From the NCBI RefSeq assembly GCF_900114035.1, contig NZ_FORP01000001.1:786597-850596 (forward strand): 64,000 nt of DNA. Direction: 5' to 3'. Every line of letters begins with the position of its first letter. The first letter of the stretch is position 1. The stretch is from Amycolatopsis sacchari (GTDB taxonomy: Bacteria; Actinomycetota; Actinomycetes; Mycobacteriales; Pseudonocardiaceae). This document shows positions 51,405-60,153 of this stretch, piece by piece. The notes under the pieces were generated by a model. The model did not search any database. It was not told the origin of the DNA and was given only the letters and a program-made list of their open reading frames with translations. Both the position numbers and the translations under genes were made by a program.

Positions 51405-52595
51405 TCAGCCCCACCGCACGGGCAGGCGCAGCATCCCGCGGAACACCCAGCCGCCGGCGACCGCCGGGGCGTCCGGGTCGAGCCGCAGCCCCGGCAGCTC
51501 CGCGAACAACTTCGGCAACGCCACCCCCACGACCGACGCCCGCGCGACCCACGCCCCGGCGCAGAAGTGGTTGCCACCGCCGAAAGCGAGGTGCGGCTGC
51601 CGCGGGCGGTCGACGTCGTAGGACTCGGGATCGGCGAACACCTCCGGATCGCGGTTGGCCGCCGCGACCACGACCCCCAGGCGCGCGCCCCGCGGCACGA
51701 GCACCCCGTCGAGCACGGTGTCGGCCGTGGCTTCGCGCGGGTACATGCTGATCGGCGCGACCCACCGGATCGACTCCTCGAACGCGTCCGACCACCGGCC
51801 GCCGTCGAGGACGCTGGCGAGCTGGTCCGGGTGCCGCAGCAGCGCCCACACCGTGGTGCCCAGCGCGTCCCGCGGTTCGTTGAGCCCGCCGCCGATCGTC
51901 ATCTTGAGGTTCGCCCGCACCGCTTCCAGCGGGATCGGCAGCCCCGACAACCCCGACAGCAGGCTCGCGTCCGGGTGCTCCCGCAGGTAGGGCAGCATCT
52001 CGTCGATCGCCTCGTCGACCTCCCGGTAGGACCGCTCCGCCTTCGCCCACACCTCCGGGTCGTCGCCGTAGTTGCCGGTGCCGTCGATCAGGGTCTGCGA
52101 CCAGCGCTGCAGGTCCTCCTGGGTGGCGTTGCGGAAGCCGAGGATGCGGCGGAGGTTCTCGGCCGCGTACGGGGCGGCGAAGTGCTCGATCAGGTCGGCG
52201 CCCGGCCCGGCGTCGAGGAACCGCCGCAGGTAGGTCTCCGCGTTCTCCTCGAACACCGCCTGCCAGTGCTGCTTGATCGCCTTGGGCCGCAGCACCCCGC
52301 CGTAGGACCGGCGCTCGACGTCGTGCTCGGGGTCGTCCTTGCGCAGCATGCTGTGGCCCATCGCGCGCTTCATCAGCGAGCCGGTTTCGTTGGCGGAAAA
52401 CCGTTCCTGGTCCTGTTCGATCTCGTGGCACGCGGCGTAGCGGACCACGAGGTAGCGGTTCACGGCGGGCACCCAGTGCACCGGAGACTCGGGCCGGAGC
52501 CGCTGGTAGATGGGATAGGGGTCGCGGTAGAGGTCCGCGATGGTGACCCAGTCGGCCACGGGTACCGGACGCGCGCCGGTCAGCTCCACGGTCAT
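51405..52595 (-). CDS. Cytochrome P450
   Basis: 396 residues. The heme loop F-G-G-G-N-H-F-C-A-G-A-W near the C-terminus and the K-helix E-S-I-R-W are present. The I-helix reads M-T-I-G-G-G-L-N-E-P-R-D instead of the usual A-G-x-D/E-T, so the acid-threonine pair for O2 activation is replaced by N-E-P, a known but uncommon variant. It is followed by its own ferredoxin and reductase. It is divergent from a LysR gene, presumably its regulator. It likely hydroxylates the substrate of the neighbouring pathway (inference). Confidence 0.93.
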   Translation of the reverse strand: MTVELTGARPVPVADWVTIADLYRDPYPIYQRLRPESPVHWVPAVNRYLVVRYAACHEIEQDQERFSANETGSLMKRAMGHSMLRKDDPEHDVERRSYGGVLRPKAIKQHWQAVFEENAETYLRRFLDAGPGADLIEHFAAPYAAENLRRILGFRNATQEDLQRWSQTLIDGTGNYGDDPEVWAKAERSYREVDEAIDEMLPYLREHPDASLLSGLSGLPIPLEAVRANLKMTIGGGLNEPRDALGTTVWALLRHPDQLASVLDGGRWSDAFEESIRWVAPISMYPREATADTVLDGVLVPRGARLGVVVAAANRDPEVFADPESYDVDRPRQPHLAFGGGNHFCAGAWVARASVVGVALPKLFAELPGLRLDPDAPAVAGGWVFRGMLRLPVRWG

Positions 52596-52670
52596 CGTCG
52601 ACTTGTCCCTCCTCGCGGGGACCGCCGCTGGCTCCCGCGTTCGCCTAGAGTGTGTTCGCGGCGGACAGCG

Positions 52671-52691
52671 CAGGTAAAGTTCAAAGAACTT
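52671..52691. promoter_or_regulatory. Regulatory sequences in the P450/LysR gap
   Basis: CAGGTAAAG (52671-52679), shared with the other LysR gap at 48813, overlaps a palindrome AAGTTC-AAA-GAACTT (52677-52691). The gap between the divergent genes is 122 bp. This is a candidate LysR binding site for control of the P450 operon. Confidence 0.5.
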
Positions 52692-52717
52692 CGCAACTTC
52701 CACTAGTGAGGTGTGCA

Positions 52718-53644
52718 ATGGCGCACTACACCTTGCGGCAGCTCGAGTACCTCGTGACGGTCGCCGAGGTCGGCTCGATTTCCCGGGCGGCACAACGGTT
52801 GCACGTGTCCCCGACCGCCGTGGCCGCCGCGCTGACCGAGCTGGAGCGGATCTTCGGCACCCAGTTGCTGGTGCGCCGCAAGGCCCACGGCGTCAGCCTC
52901 ACGCCGACCGGTTCGTTCGTCCGCGCCAGGGCGGCGGAGCTGCTGCACACCGCCGACGAGCTGGAGCTGGCCGCCCCCAGTGGCGGGCGGGAGTTGTCGG
53001 GCCCGCTCGTGCTGGGCTGCTACGTCACGATCTCCCCGACGATCGTGCCCGGTTTGCTGGAGTGGTTCGCGGTGCACCACCCGCGCGTGCGGCTGACGTT
53101 CGCCGAGGGCAGCCAGGCCGAGCTGCCCCACCTCCTGCTGGAGGGCAAGCTGGACCTCGCGGTCGTCTACGACATGGCGCTGCCACCCGGGCTCGACTCG
53201 GTGCTGCTCACCACCACCCCGGCGTATGCACTGCTGCCCCCGGACCACGCGCTGGCCGCACGGGACGCCGTGACGCTGGCGGAACTGGCCGCCGAGCCGA
53301 TGATCCTGCTCGACCTGCCGCCCGCGGCACAGCACACGTTGTCGCTGTTCGAGCGCGCCGGGCTGACCCCGCGCATCGCCCAGCGCACGTCCGACTTCGA
53401 ACTGACCCGGTCACTCGTCGCTCGCGGGTTCGGCTACGCGGTGCTGGTCCAGCGCCCGGCGGTGGACCGGTCCTACGAGGGCCTGCCGGTGGTGCCGCGA
53501 ACGATCACCCCGGAGGTGCCCGGGGTGGGCGTCCGGATGGCGTGGCCCCGGGACGTCCGCCTCACCGACCGCGCGAAGGCGATGATCGCGGCGGCCGTGG
53601 ACCAGGTGCGGGACACGGGTCTTCCGGTTCCAGATCGTATATGA
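52718..53644 (+). CDS. LysR family regulator of the P450 operon
   Basis: 308 residues. The N-terminal helix-turn-helix reads Q-L-E-Y-L-V-T-V-A-E-V-G-S-I-S-R-A-A-Q-R-L and contains R-R-K-A-H-G-V-S-L-T-P-T-G, very close to the LysR at 48844. An AGGTG site precedes the ATG. It is divergent from the P450 gene. The two paralogues probably respond to related molecules and together control both operons. Confidence 0.93.
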   Translation: MAHYTLRQLEYLVTVAEVGSISRAAQRLHVSPTAVAAALTELERIFGTQLLVRRKAHGVSLTPTGSFVRARAAELLHTADELELAAPSGGRELSGPLVLGCYVTISPTIVPGLLEWFAVHHPRVRLTFAEGSQAELPHLLLEGKLDLAVVYDMALPPGLDSVLLTTTPAYALLPPDHALAARDAVTLAELAAEPMILLDLPPAAQHTLSLFERAGLTPRIAQRTSDFELTRSLVARGFGYAVLVQRPAVDRSYEGLPVVPRTITPEVPGVGVRMAWPRDVRLTDRAKAMIAAAVDQVRDTGLPVPDRI

Positions 53645-53684
53645 GATCGTGAAGGATGAGGGTCACGTCGCGAAGGAGCGGGTC

Positions 53685-54656
53685 GTGGACGGTGCAACGC
53701 TGCCGACGGGAAGCGGGACGAGCCAGGACGGGGTCCGGCACGCGTCCGGGTTCGACGAGTGGAAACGCATGCTCGGGCACCGGTTCGTCCCGGTGCGGCT
53801 GGTCAGCGAGCACGGCGCGGCGTTCACCGGCACGCTGCGCGAGCGCGTGCTGCGGGACGTCTCGGTCTCGGAGATCACCGCCGACTCGCACCGCGTCATC
53901 CGCGCCTCGTCGCAGATCTCGCCGGACGACCCGGCCCTGCTCAAGCTCAGCGTGCAGCTCGATGGTGGCGGTCTCATCGTGCAGGACGGCCGCCAGGCGG
54001 TCCTTTCCCCGGGCGACGTCGCGGTGTACGACACGGCGAGGCCGTACACGCTCGCCTTCGACGACACGATCCGCTGCCTGGTGTTCGCCTTCCCCCGCAG
54101 CGCGATCGGGCTCGGCACCGGAAGTCTGCGCGAGGTGACGGCCGTGCGGATCGACGGCAGCAGCCCCTCGGGGCGGCTCGTCGTCCCGTTCCTCCGCACG
54201 CTCGCCGACACCGTGCTCGACCTGCCGCAGGCGCAGGCGCTGCGGTTCGCCCACAACGCGCTCGACCTCGTCACGACCCTGCTCACGGACGTGCTGGAGG
54301 GCGGGCACCACCGCGTGCGCCGGGACCGGGTCCCGACCCTGGCGGACGTGCTCGACTGGATCGAGGCGAACCTGTCCGACCCCGGTCTCTCACTGGGCCG
54401 CATCGCCCAGGCCCACTACGTTTCCCCGCGGTACCTGCAGAACCTGTTCAGCGACCGGGGAGACACCGTGACCGGCTGGATCCGGAGCCGGCGGCTCGAA
54501 CGCTGCCGCCGCGAACTCGCCGACCCGCTGCGGGCCGGCGAGCCCGTGGGCGCGGTGGGGCGGCGCTGGGGCTTCGGCGACCCGGCCCACTTCAGCCGTG
54601 CCTTCAAGGCGCGCTACGGCGTGCCACCCGCGCGGTACCGCGACCTGTCGGCATGA
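53685..54656 (+). CDS. AraC family transcriptional regulator
   Basis: About 323 residues. An N-terminal AraC-binding-like cupin domain (V-S-V-S-E-I-T-A-D-S, L-S-P-G-D-V-A-V-Y-D) is followed by two helix-turn-helix units at the C-terminus (L-S-L-G-R-I-A-Q-A-H-Y-V-S-P-R-Y-L and W-G-F-G-D-P-A-H-F-S-R-A-F-K). The GTG at 53685 is preferred because GAAGGAG stands six bases before it; the frame opens at a GTG at 53649. A bidirectional terminator separates it from the HIBADH/CMD/MFS genes. Confidence 0.92.
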   Translation: MDGATLPTGSGTSQDGVRHASGFDEWKRMLGHRFVPVRLVSEHGAAFTGTLRERVLRDVSVSEITADSHRVIRASSQISPDDPALLKLSVQLDGGGLIVQDGRQAVLSPGDVAVYDTARPYTLAFDDTIRCLVFAFPRSAIGLGTGSLREVTAVRIDGSSPSGRLVVPFLRTLADTVLDLPQAQALRFAHNALDLVTTLLTDVLEGGHHRVRRDRVPTLADVLDWIEANLSDPGLSLGRIAQAHYVSPRYLQNLFSDRGDTVTGWIRSRRLERCRRELADPLRAGEPVGAVGRRWGFGDPAHFSRAFKARYGVPPARYRDLSA

Positions 54657-54691
54657 CGACGGCCGCCGTCCACTTCGGACGGCGGCCGTCG
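54657..54691. terminator. Bidirectional hairpin terminator
   Basis: A perfect 15-bp GC-rich stem (54657-54671 with 54677-54691) closes a 5-base loop. It starts directly after the AraC stop and lies between convergent genes. It has no U-tract. Confidence 0.85.
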
Positions 54692-54697
54692 CGGCGG

Positions 54698-55585
54698 CTA
54701 CTCCGCGCGCCGCTTCCAGTGCTCGAAGGCGAGCGTGTGGTCCACGTTGCCCAGCGCCTCCAGCGCGTCGGCGAGCCTGCCGTGCACGGCGTCGCACACC
54801 GGCGCCTCGCCGAGGGCCGCGTGCGTGACCTCCTTGGCGATGCCCACGTCCTTCGTCATCAGCGGCAGCGCGAACCCGGACGCGTGCCGGCCCTGCACGA
54901 CGTGCGGGCCCAGCACATGCGTGGTCACGAAGCTCTGCCCGGTCGAGGCGTTGAGGATGTCCACCATCAGCTGCGGGTCGAGCCCCTGCCGCTGCCCGGC
55001 GAGCAACGCCTCCGACGCCGCGGTGTAGGCGGCCGCGGCGACGTAGTTGTTGAGCGCCTTCATCGTGTGGCCCGTGCCCACGCGGCCGGTGCGGAAGATC
55101 CGCTCGCTCATCGCCTCGATCACCGGGACCGCCACGGCGACGGCGTCCTCGTCGTCAGCGCCGAGCATGATCGACAGCGTCCCGGCCCGAGCCCGCTCCA
55201 CGGCCCCGGAAACCGGCGCGTCGACGAGCCGGACGCCGTGCCCGGCCAGTTTTTCCGACAGCACCTTGGTTTCCAGCGGGTTCGACGAACTCATGTCGAT
55301 CACCACCGCGCCCTCGGGCAGCGCCCCGGCGACGGACCCGCCGTCCGGCCAGTCCCCGGTCAGCGCACTGGCGACCAGCGCGCTCGTCGGCAGCATGGTG
55401 ACCACGCAGTCCATCTCGGCGAAGTCGCTCACCGCGGTCGCCACGCTCGCCCCGTACTCGGCGGCGAGCCGCTCCGCGCGGGCGCGGTCGACGTCGTGCA
55501 GCAGCAACGGGAAACCGGCCTTCGCCACGTTGCGGGACATCGGTTCGCCCATCGTGCCGAGGCCGATGAACGCCACGCGGGTCAT
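54698..55585 (-). CDS. 3-hydroxyisobutyrate-dehydrogenase-like (beta-hydroxyacid) dehydrogenase
   Basis: 295 residues. The NAD loop V-A-F-I-G-L-G-T-M-G-E-P-M, the substrate motif D-A-P-V-S-G-A-V-E-R-A and the catalytic Lys region G-H-T-M-K-A-L-N-N are intact. It would oxidise a beta-hydroxy acid to the semialdehyde. The ATG overlaps the CMD gene stop, so the two are coupled. It is in one operon with the CMD and MFS genes. Confidence 0.92.
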   Translation of the reverse strand: MTRVAFIGLGTMGEPMSRNVAKAGFPLLLHDVDRARAERLAAEYGASVATAVSDFAEMDCVVTMLPTSALVASALTGDWPDGGSVAGALPEGAVVIDMSSSNPLETKVLSEKLAGHGVRLVDAPVSGAVERARAGTLSIMLGADDEDAVAVAVPVIEAMSERIFRTGRVGTGHTMKALNNYVAAAAYTAASEALLAGQRQGLDPQLMVDILNASTGQSFVTTHVLGPHVVQGRHASGFALPLMTKDVGIAKEVTHAALGEAPVCDAVHGRLADALEALGNVDHTLAFEHWKRRAE

Positions 55586-55980
55586 GCCGCGCTCCCGGTG
55601 TCCACGCCCTGCTCCGCGAAGACCTCGCCGGCGGCCAGTATGCCGTCGACCCCGGCGGGCAGTCCACAGTAGATGGTCGAGTGCAGCATGATCTCGCGGA
55701 TCTCCTCCGGCGTCACGCCGTTGGCCAGCGCGCCGCGCAGGTGGATGCGGATCTCGTGGGCGCGCCCGAGCGCGACGAGCATGGCCAGGGTGATCATGCT
55801 CCTGGTGCGCACGTCGAGTTCGGGCCGCTGCCAGATGTCCCCGAACACGTGGCGGGTGACGATGTCCTGCAGCTTGTCGTCGAGCTCGGTGGTCGACTCG
55901 ATCTGGTCGTCGGCCCCGGCCCGCCCGAACATCCGCCTGCGGAGCTCGCGGCCGAGTTCGAAGTGCTCGTCCCGGATCAT
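55582..55980 (-). CDS. Carboxymuconolactone decarboxylase (CMD) family protein
   Basis: 132 residues. The conserved fold is shown by R-T-R-S-M-I-T-L-A-M-L-V-A-L-G-R, H-E-I-R-I-H-L-R-G-A-L-A-N-G-V-T-P-E-E-I and H-S-T-I-Y-C-G-L-P-A. There is no C-x-x-C peroxidase pair, so it is of the CMD rather than the AhpD type. In aromatic degradation CMD removes CO2 from gamma-carboxymuconolactone, but many family members have other roles. It sits between an MFS gene and a beta-hydroxyacid dehydrogenase. Confidence 0.9.
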   Translation of the reverse strand: MIRDEHFELGRELRRRMFGRAGADDQIESTTELDDKLQDIVTRHVFGDIWQRPELDVRTRSMITLAMLVALGRAHEIRIHLRGALANGVTPEEIREIMLHSTIYCGLPAGVDGILAAGEVFAEQGVDTGSAA

Positions 55981-56005
55981 GCTTTTCCTCCCTTTCCGAT
56001 GAGGG

Positions 56006-57328
56006 TCACAGTCGGCGGTGGCTGCCGTCGGCCTCGGGCAGCGTCGAGGAGTACCAGCGCAGCGCGTGCACGGCCAGCACGCTGACGAGGCAGAAAGCGA
56101 TCATGAAGGCGGACACGGCGAACACCGTGCCCGACGCGCCCCACAGCGCGGTCGCGATCAGCGGGGAGAACCCGCCCGCGAGGCACGCGCCGACGGCGTA
56201 GGAGACGGAGCTGCCGCTCATCCGCACCGCGGCGGGGAAGAACTCGGCGAACAACGCGGCCTGCGGCCCGTAGGTCGCGGCGAGGCCGAACGTCAGCACC
56301 ACCACGGCGAGGATCACCAGCCCCGGGTTCGCCGTGTTGAGCAGCGCGAAGAACGGCACGGCCCACACGATGATCCCGGCGTACCCGCCGAGGTAGACCG
56401 GCCGCCGCCCGACGCGGTCGGACAGCCACGCGAAGAAGATCATGCTGCCGAACCAGGACACGCAGCCGACGAGCAGCACGTCGAGCAGGAAGTTGCGGGA
56501 CAGGCCGAGCGCGCTCGTGCCGTACGCGGTGACGAACGTCAGGAAGATGTACCCGCACGCGTTGTTGCCCACGAACGTGCCGACGGCGATGAGGATGCGC
56601 TTCTTGTGGTGGCGGAACAGTTCTGCGAGCGGCACCGAGAGGGTTTCCTTCGCCTGCTGGAGTTCGCGGAACACCGGGCTCTCCTCGGCGCGCCGGCGGA
56701 TGAAGTACCCGACCAGGACCATCACGAAGCTCAGCAGGAACGGGATGCGCCAGCCCCACGAGCGGAACGCCTCGTCCGGCAGCGCGAACGTGGTGCTCAG
56801 CAGCACGACGTTCGCCAGGAACATGCCGGCGGGTGTGCCGAGCTGGGTGAAGTTGCCGAACAGCCCGCGTTTGGCCGGTGGCGCGTGCTCGACGGCCATC
56901 AGCGAGGCGCCGCCCCATTCGCCGCCCGCGCTGATCCCCTGGACCAGGCGCAGCAGCACCAGGAGCACCGGCGCGGCGGGGCCGATCGTGTCGTAGGTCG
57001 GCAGGAGGCCGATCAGCGTGGTGGAGGCGCCCATCGTGATCAGCGTGGCGAGCAGGACGCGTTTGCGCCCGATCCGGTCACCGAGGTGCCCGGCGAGGAT
57101 CCCGCCGACCGGCCGGGCGACGAACCCGACGGCGAAGGTCGCGAACGCGGCGAGCGTCCCCGCCAGCGACGAGAAAGCGGGGAAGAACAGCTTGCCGATC
57201 ACCAGCGCCGAGGCGATCGAGTAGACGTGGTAGTCGTACCACTCGACGCTGGTGCCGATGAAGCTCGCCCACCCCACCGTCCGGCCCGATGTGCGAGCCG
57301 GGGCCACCACGTTCCGGGTCTGGTTCAC
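56006..57328 (-). CDS. MFS metabolite:H+ symporter (MHS family)
   Basis: 440 residues, about 12 transmembrane helices. The start G-T-S-V-E-W-Y-D-Y-H-V-Y and G-H-L-G-D-R-I-G-R-K-R-V-L are MHS hallmarks; R-L-V-Q-G-I-S-A-G-G-E-W-G-G-A is also typical. The start is a GTG with AAGGGAG nearby. It probably imports an organic acid used by the CMD and HIBADH-like proteins of the same operon. Confidence 0.92.
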   Translation of the reverse strand: MNQTRNVVAPARTSGRTVGWASFIGTSVEWYDYHVYSIASALVIGKLFFPAFSSLAGTLAAFATFAVGFVARPVGGILAGHLGDRIGRKRVLLATLITMGASTTLIGLLPTYDTIGPAAPVLLVLLRLVQGISAGGEWGGASLMAVEHAPPAKRGLFGNFTQLGTPAGMFLANVVLLSTTFALPDEAFRSWGWRIPFLLSFVMVLVGYFIRRRAEESPVFRELQQAKETLSVPLAELFRHHKKRILIAVGTFVGNNACGYIFLTFVTAYGTSALGLSRNFLLDVLLVGCVSWFGSMIFFAWLSDRVGRRPVYLGGYAGIIVWAVPFFALLNTANPGLVILAVVVLTFGLAATYGPQAALFAEFFPAAVRMSGSSVSYAVGACLAGGFSPLIATALWGASGTVFAVSAFMIAFCLVSVLAVHALRWYSSTLPEADGSHRRL

Positions 57329-57464
57329 CGTTGAACTCCCTTCGTCGCGCTCCCGTCCCGGTAGTTTCGCCCGGCGGCGGGGCGGCACCGTTGCCTCGCG
57401 CTGAAGGGGTATTGACCGCAGGCGCACCAGACGGGCGCGCAGACCTGCGAGCGGGAACGGCTGG

Positions 57465-57850
57465 CTACGAACCCGGTCGCGCGGCGGGGATCACGGGGAG
57501 CACGATCCGCGAAGGGCGGTCCGCGTCGTGCGCGATCTCCTGCCTGGCCCGGCGCCAGTCCCTGGCCTGGTCGATGGGTTCCCCGGTGTTGAGGTCGCGG
57601 TCCCAGCGCGGGAAGTTGCTGGAGGTGACGTGCACCCGGATGCGGTGGCCGGCGCGTCGGTCTTCGCCGTGAGGTGGGCGCGGATCGGGCCGGTGACTTC
57701 GAGGTCCTGGGAGAGCGCGTCAGTGGTGTAGACGAGTACGTCGGGTCTGGCCTCGCCGCGGGCCTGGTCGAGCGGGCCGGGCGGGAACTCGTTCGACATC
57801 AGCAAGGCGCCGCCGGTGGTCGGTACCGGGGTCGGCGGGGTCATAGGTGA
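57465..57850 (-). pseudogene. C-terminal remnant of a CocE/NonD hydrolase
   Basis: In order, the three frames read T-Y-D-P-A-D-P, then P-T-T-G-G-A-L-L-M-S with V-L-V-Y-T-T-D-A-L-S-Q-D-L-E-V-T-G, then G-H-R-I-R-V-H-V-T-S-S-N-F-P-R-W-D-R-D-L and S-R-I-V-L-P-V-I-P, ending at a TAG at 57465. This is the jelly-roll domain of the family, like the intact protein at 18481. The hydrolase domain is missing, and there are at least two frameshifts and an internal deletion. Confidence 0.7.
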
Positions 57851-57959
57851 ACGCGCCGGTCCCTTCGCCGGCGCCTGGGGCGTCGCGCGGGCCTCGTGCT
57901 CAACGCCGGGCACGGGATCGGCGGCAGGGGCACCCACCAGCAGCTACAGGCCCCGATGG

Positions 57960-58493
57960 GTAGACCTCTGCCTTGTCGTCTGGGTCCACAAGGGTCAAGA
58001 CTTGGCGGATATCGTTCAGGCCTGTGACGAGCTGCCGGATCGCACACCGGGACAGCCGTGACGACTGCACACCCGGACGCGTCTTCGGAAGTGTCTCCGC
58101 GCGCCGGACCTGCGTCTCAACCATCCAGCGGGTCGGCAGCTGCGGGTCCGCCCCCGATTCCAAGGCCGCTCGATGGCGCACCAGCGCCTGGTCGCGCTTC
58201 TCCACCACACGGCGAGCCGTAGAACAACACCTCCCGGCTCTGCTGCCCGCCGCGCACCAGACCACGCAACACATATCGGTGTCGTGTGCGGTTCCGTTCC
58301 CGCGTCACCGCGGGCAGCTTGTCCCGCCCGTTGCAGCGCATCCGGGCTTCGTGACCGAGCCCACGTCGTCCACGTCGATGAGGACTTCCTCCTTCCGCCG
58401 CCTGTTCCACACGTGGCGTGCCGGTGTAGCGCGGATTCGAAAGATCACCCGCACCGCACCCTTCGACCAGGCGATTCCAGATCGACACCACAC
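57960..58493 (-). pseudogene. Decayed large serine recombinase
   Basis: Pieces in several frames line up with the middle and end of a large serine recombinase: V-W-N-R-R-R-K-E-E-V-L-I-D-V-D-D-V-G; then A-R-M-R-C-N-G-R-D-K; then R-H-R-Y-V-L-R-G-L-V-R-G-G; then I-R-Q-L-V-T-G-L-N-D-I-R-Q-V-L and D-P-D-D-K-A-E-V-Y. The catalytic N-terminal domain is absent and the frame is broken several times. Confidence 0.65.
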
Positions 58494-58659
58494 CCATCCA
58501 CTGTTTCCTGGCGCCCGCCGGCGCGGCCGTGCTCGCCGCCGGGGACGACCTCGAGGTCAAGGACCTCGGCTACCGGCACGACCGGGTCTTCGGCGTCGCT
58601 CACAACCTGCGCCTGGCCCACACCGTCGGCGTCAACCGGTGGTCGGAGACCCGCTGCGC

Positions 58660-58967
58660 CCGCCACTTCGGCGACCGGTCTCCGGCCGGCAAAGCGGCAC
58701 CGCGGCAGCGGGTTCCGCGCCGTCCGACCAGGAAAGGTCGGCCCCGACGACGACCGTCGCGACCGCACCGGAGACACCGGTCGTCGCCGAAGCCCCGCGT
58801 CGCGGCAATGGCCGTCGCGACGTCACGGCTGAGTTCGCCGAAGTCCGCCGGGCGGTAAAGCCACGCGGACACGGAGCGCGCGACCCCGTCCAAGGCCGCC
58901 ACGAAATGCATCTCGGACGTGCCGGGGTTGCCGAAGCACACCCGCACGCCGCCTCGGCGCCCTTCAC
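58660..58967 (-). pseudogene. Fragment of a thiamine-diphosphate-dependent decarboxylase/ALS-like enzyme
   Basis: V-R-V-C-F-G-N-P-G-T-S-E-M-H-F-V-A-A-L-D-G-V is the N-terminal cofactor (Glu) region of the acetolactate-synthase-like family. It is joined by a large internal deletion to S-V-S-A-W-L-Y-R-P-A-D-F-G-E-L-S-R, then in another frame V-V-V-G-A-D-L-S-W-S-D-G-A-E-P, which belong some 100 residues further on in such enzymes. It is a relic. Confidence 0.6.
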
Positions 58968-58986
58968 CGCAGTGCCCGTCCTGCCT

Positions 58987-60072
58987 TCAGTCCGTGTTCT
59001 CGGGGGAAACCAGGGCCGTGCCGAACCTTTCCACCGCGAGGTACGGGTTCAGGTGGGGGTGGCGGCTGCCCACGGCGACGTCGCGCCAGTACCGCTGGAG
59101 CACGTTCCCGGTGGCGAAGCCGCTCGCGCCGTGCAGGTCGAGCATGCGCTCGACGGCGGACCGGCAGTCGCGGCCGGCGTCGGCGAGCTCCATGTGCAGG
59201 CGGGCGCTGGCGGCGCCGGACAGCCCGGCGGACTCCGCCGCCCTGGCGACCGTGAGCATGGTGTTCTCGGCGCGGTTCACCAGGTGCGCGGCCTCCGCCA
59301 GCCAGTGCCGGGCACCGGGTGACTCGCCCATCCGGGAGTAGGTGGACATGAACGGTTTGCGGTCCGAGGCGAACATCGCCGCGGTCGCGTCGAGCGCGCC
59401 CCTGGCGGCGCCGACCACCGGACCGAGCACCGTGATCGAGTACAGCAGCAGGTCCTGGGCGGCGAAGGCGGATGCGGCGGCCACGCGCCGCGCGGGCACC
59501 AGCAGATCGTCGGCGACCAGGCTGTGGCTGCCGGTGCCGCGCATGCCCGCCATGTGCCACGTCCGGTCGACGGTCAGGTCGGCGACCGGCACGACGGTGA
59601 AGGACAACGTGCCTTCCACCGCGAGGGCGAGCACGGCCCAGGCCGCGTCCTCGCACCCCGACACGTTCGGCCAGCGGCCCGTGATCCGCACGCCTTCGGC
59701 CACCCGCACGCCCTGTCCGGCGGGCACACCCGAGCCGCAGAAGAGGGCGTCCGGGTCGGCGAAGAACTCGTCCGACCGCGAGCCGGGAAAAGAGCCGACA
59801 ACGAGGTTCTTCGCGGTCACGCAGGCCCCCGCGATCCACGCCGTGGATGGGCACGCGCGGCCGAGACCGGCCAGGCGGCGCCCAATGGTCTCCGCGCCCG
59901 CCCACTCGCCTCCGTAGGCCCGCGGTGTGCGCAGCGCGAAGACGCCGTCCTTGCGCAGTGCGCCAAGGCTTTCCGTCGCGGGCCGGTCGTACTGTTCCGC
60001 CTTTTCCGCGTGCGCACGCAGGATCTCGCTGGTTTCGTCCTTCGGGGAGTCATCGATCACGGCGCCAGCCAA
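58987..60072 (-). CDS. Acyl-CoA-dehydrogenase-fold flavin monooxygenase (HsaA/DszC-like)
   Basis: About 361 residues. The fold is shown by R-T-P-R-A-Y-G-G-E, A-C-P-S-T-A-W-I-A-G and G-A-S-G-F-A-T-G-N-V-L-Q-R-Y-W-R-D-V near the end, with H-P-H-L-N-P. The absence of a classical catalytic Glu and the R-D-V-A-V-G-S-R-H-P-H end favour the oxygenase component of two-component flavin monooxygenases over a true dehydrogenase. The start is uncertain (TTG at 60072 or GTG at 60060; no clear ribosome site). It is divergent from an AraC gene, its probable regulator. Confidence 0.85.
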   Translation of the reverse strand: MAGAVIDDSPKDETSEILRAHAEKAEQYDRPATESLGALRKDGVFALRTPRAYGGEWAGAETIGRRLAGLGRACPSTAWIAGACVTAKNLVVGSFPGSRSDEFFADPDALFCGSGVPAGQGVRVAEGVRITGRWPNVSGCEDAAWAVLALAVEGTLSFTVVPVADLTVDRTWHMAGMRGTGSHSLVADDLLVPARRVAAASAFAAQDLLLYSITVLGPVVGAARGALDATAAMFASDRKPFMSTYSRMGESPGARHWLAEAAHLVNRAENTMLTVARAAESAGLSGAASARLHMELADAGRDCRSAVERMLDLHGASGFATGNVLQRYWRDVAVGSRHPHLNPYLAVERFGTALVSPENTD

Positions 60073-60153
60073 GCACCGGAAGCCGCACCGGGACCATGCG
60101 CGCGCGGCACCGGTCCATGCGCGCTTGTGCGGCTGCTCGCTAGCATCGGCCGC

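Noticed and set aside
58529..58858. Plus-strand frame with E-V-K-D-L-G-Y-R-H-D-R-V-F-G-V-A-H-N
   Set aside because: It looks protein-like for about 50 codons but has no start signal, no recognisable family, and lies in the pseudogene area.
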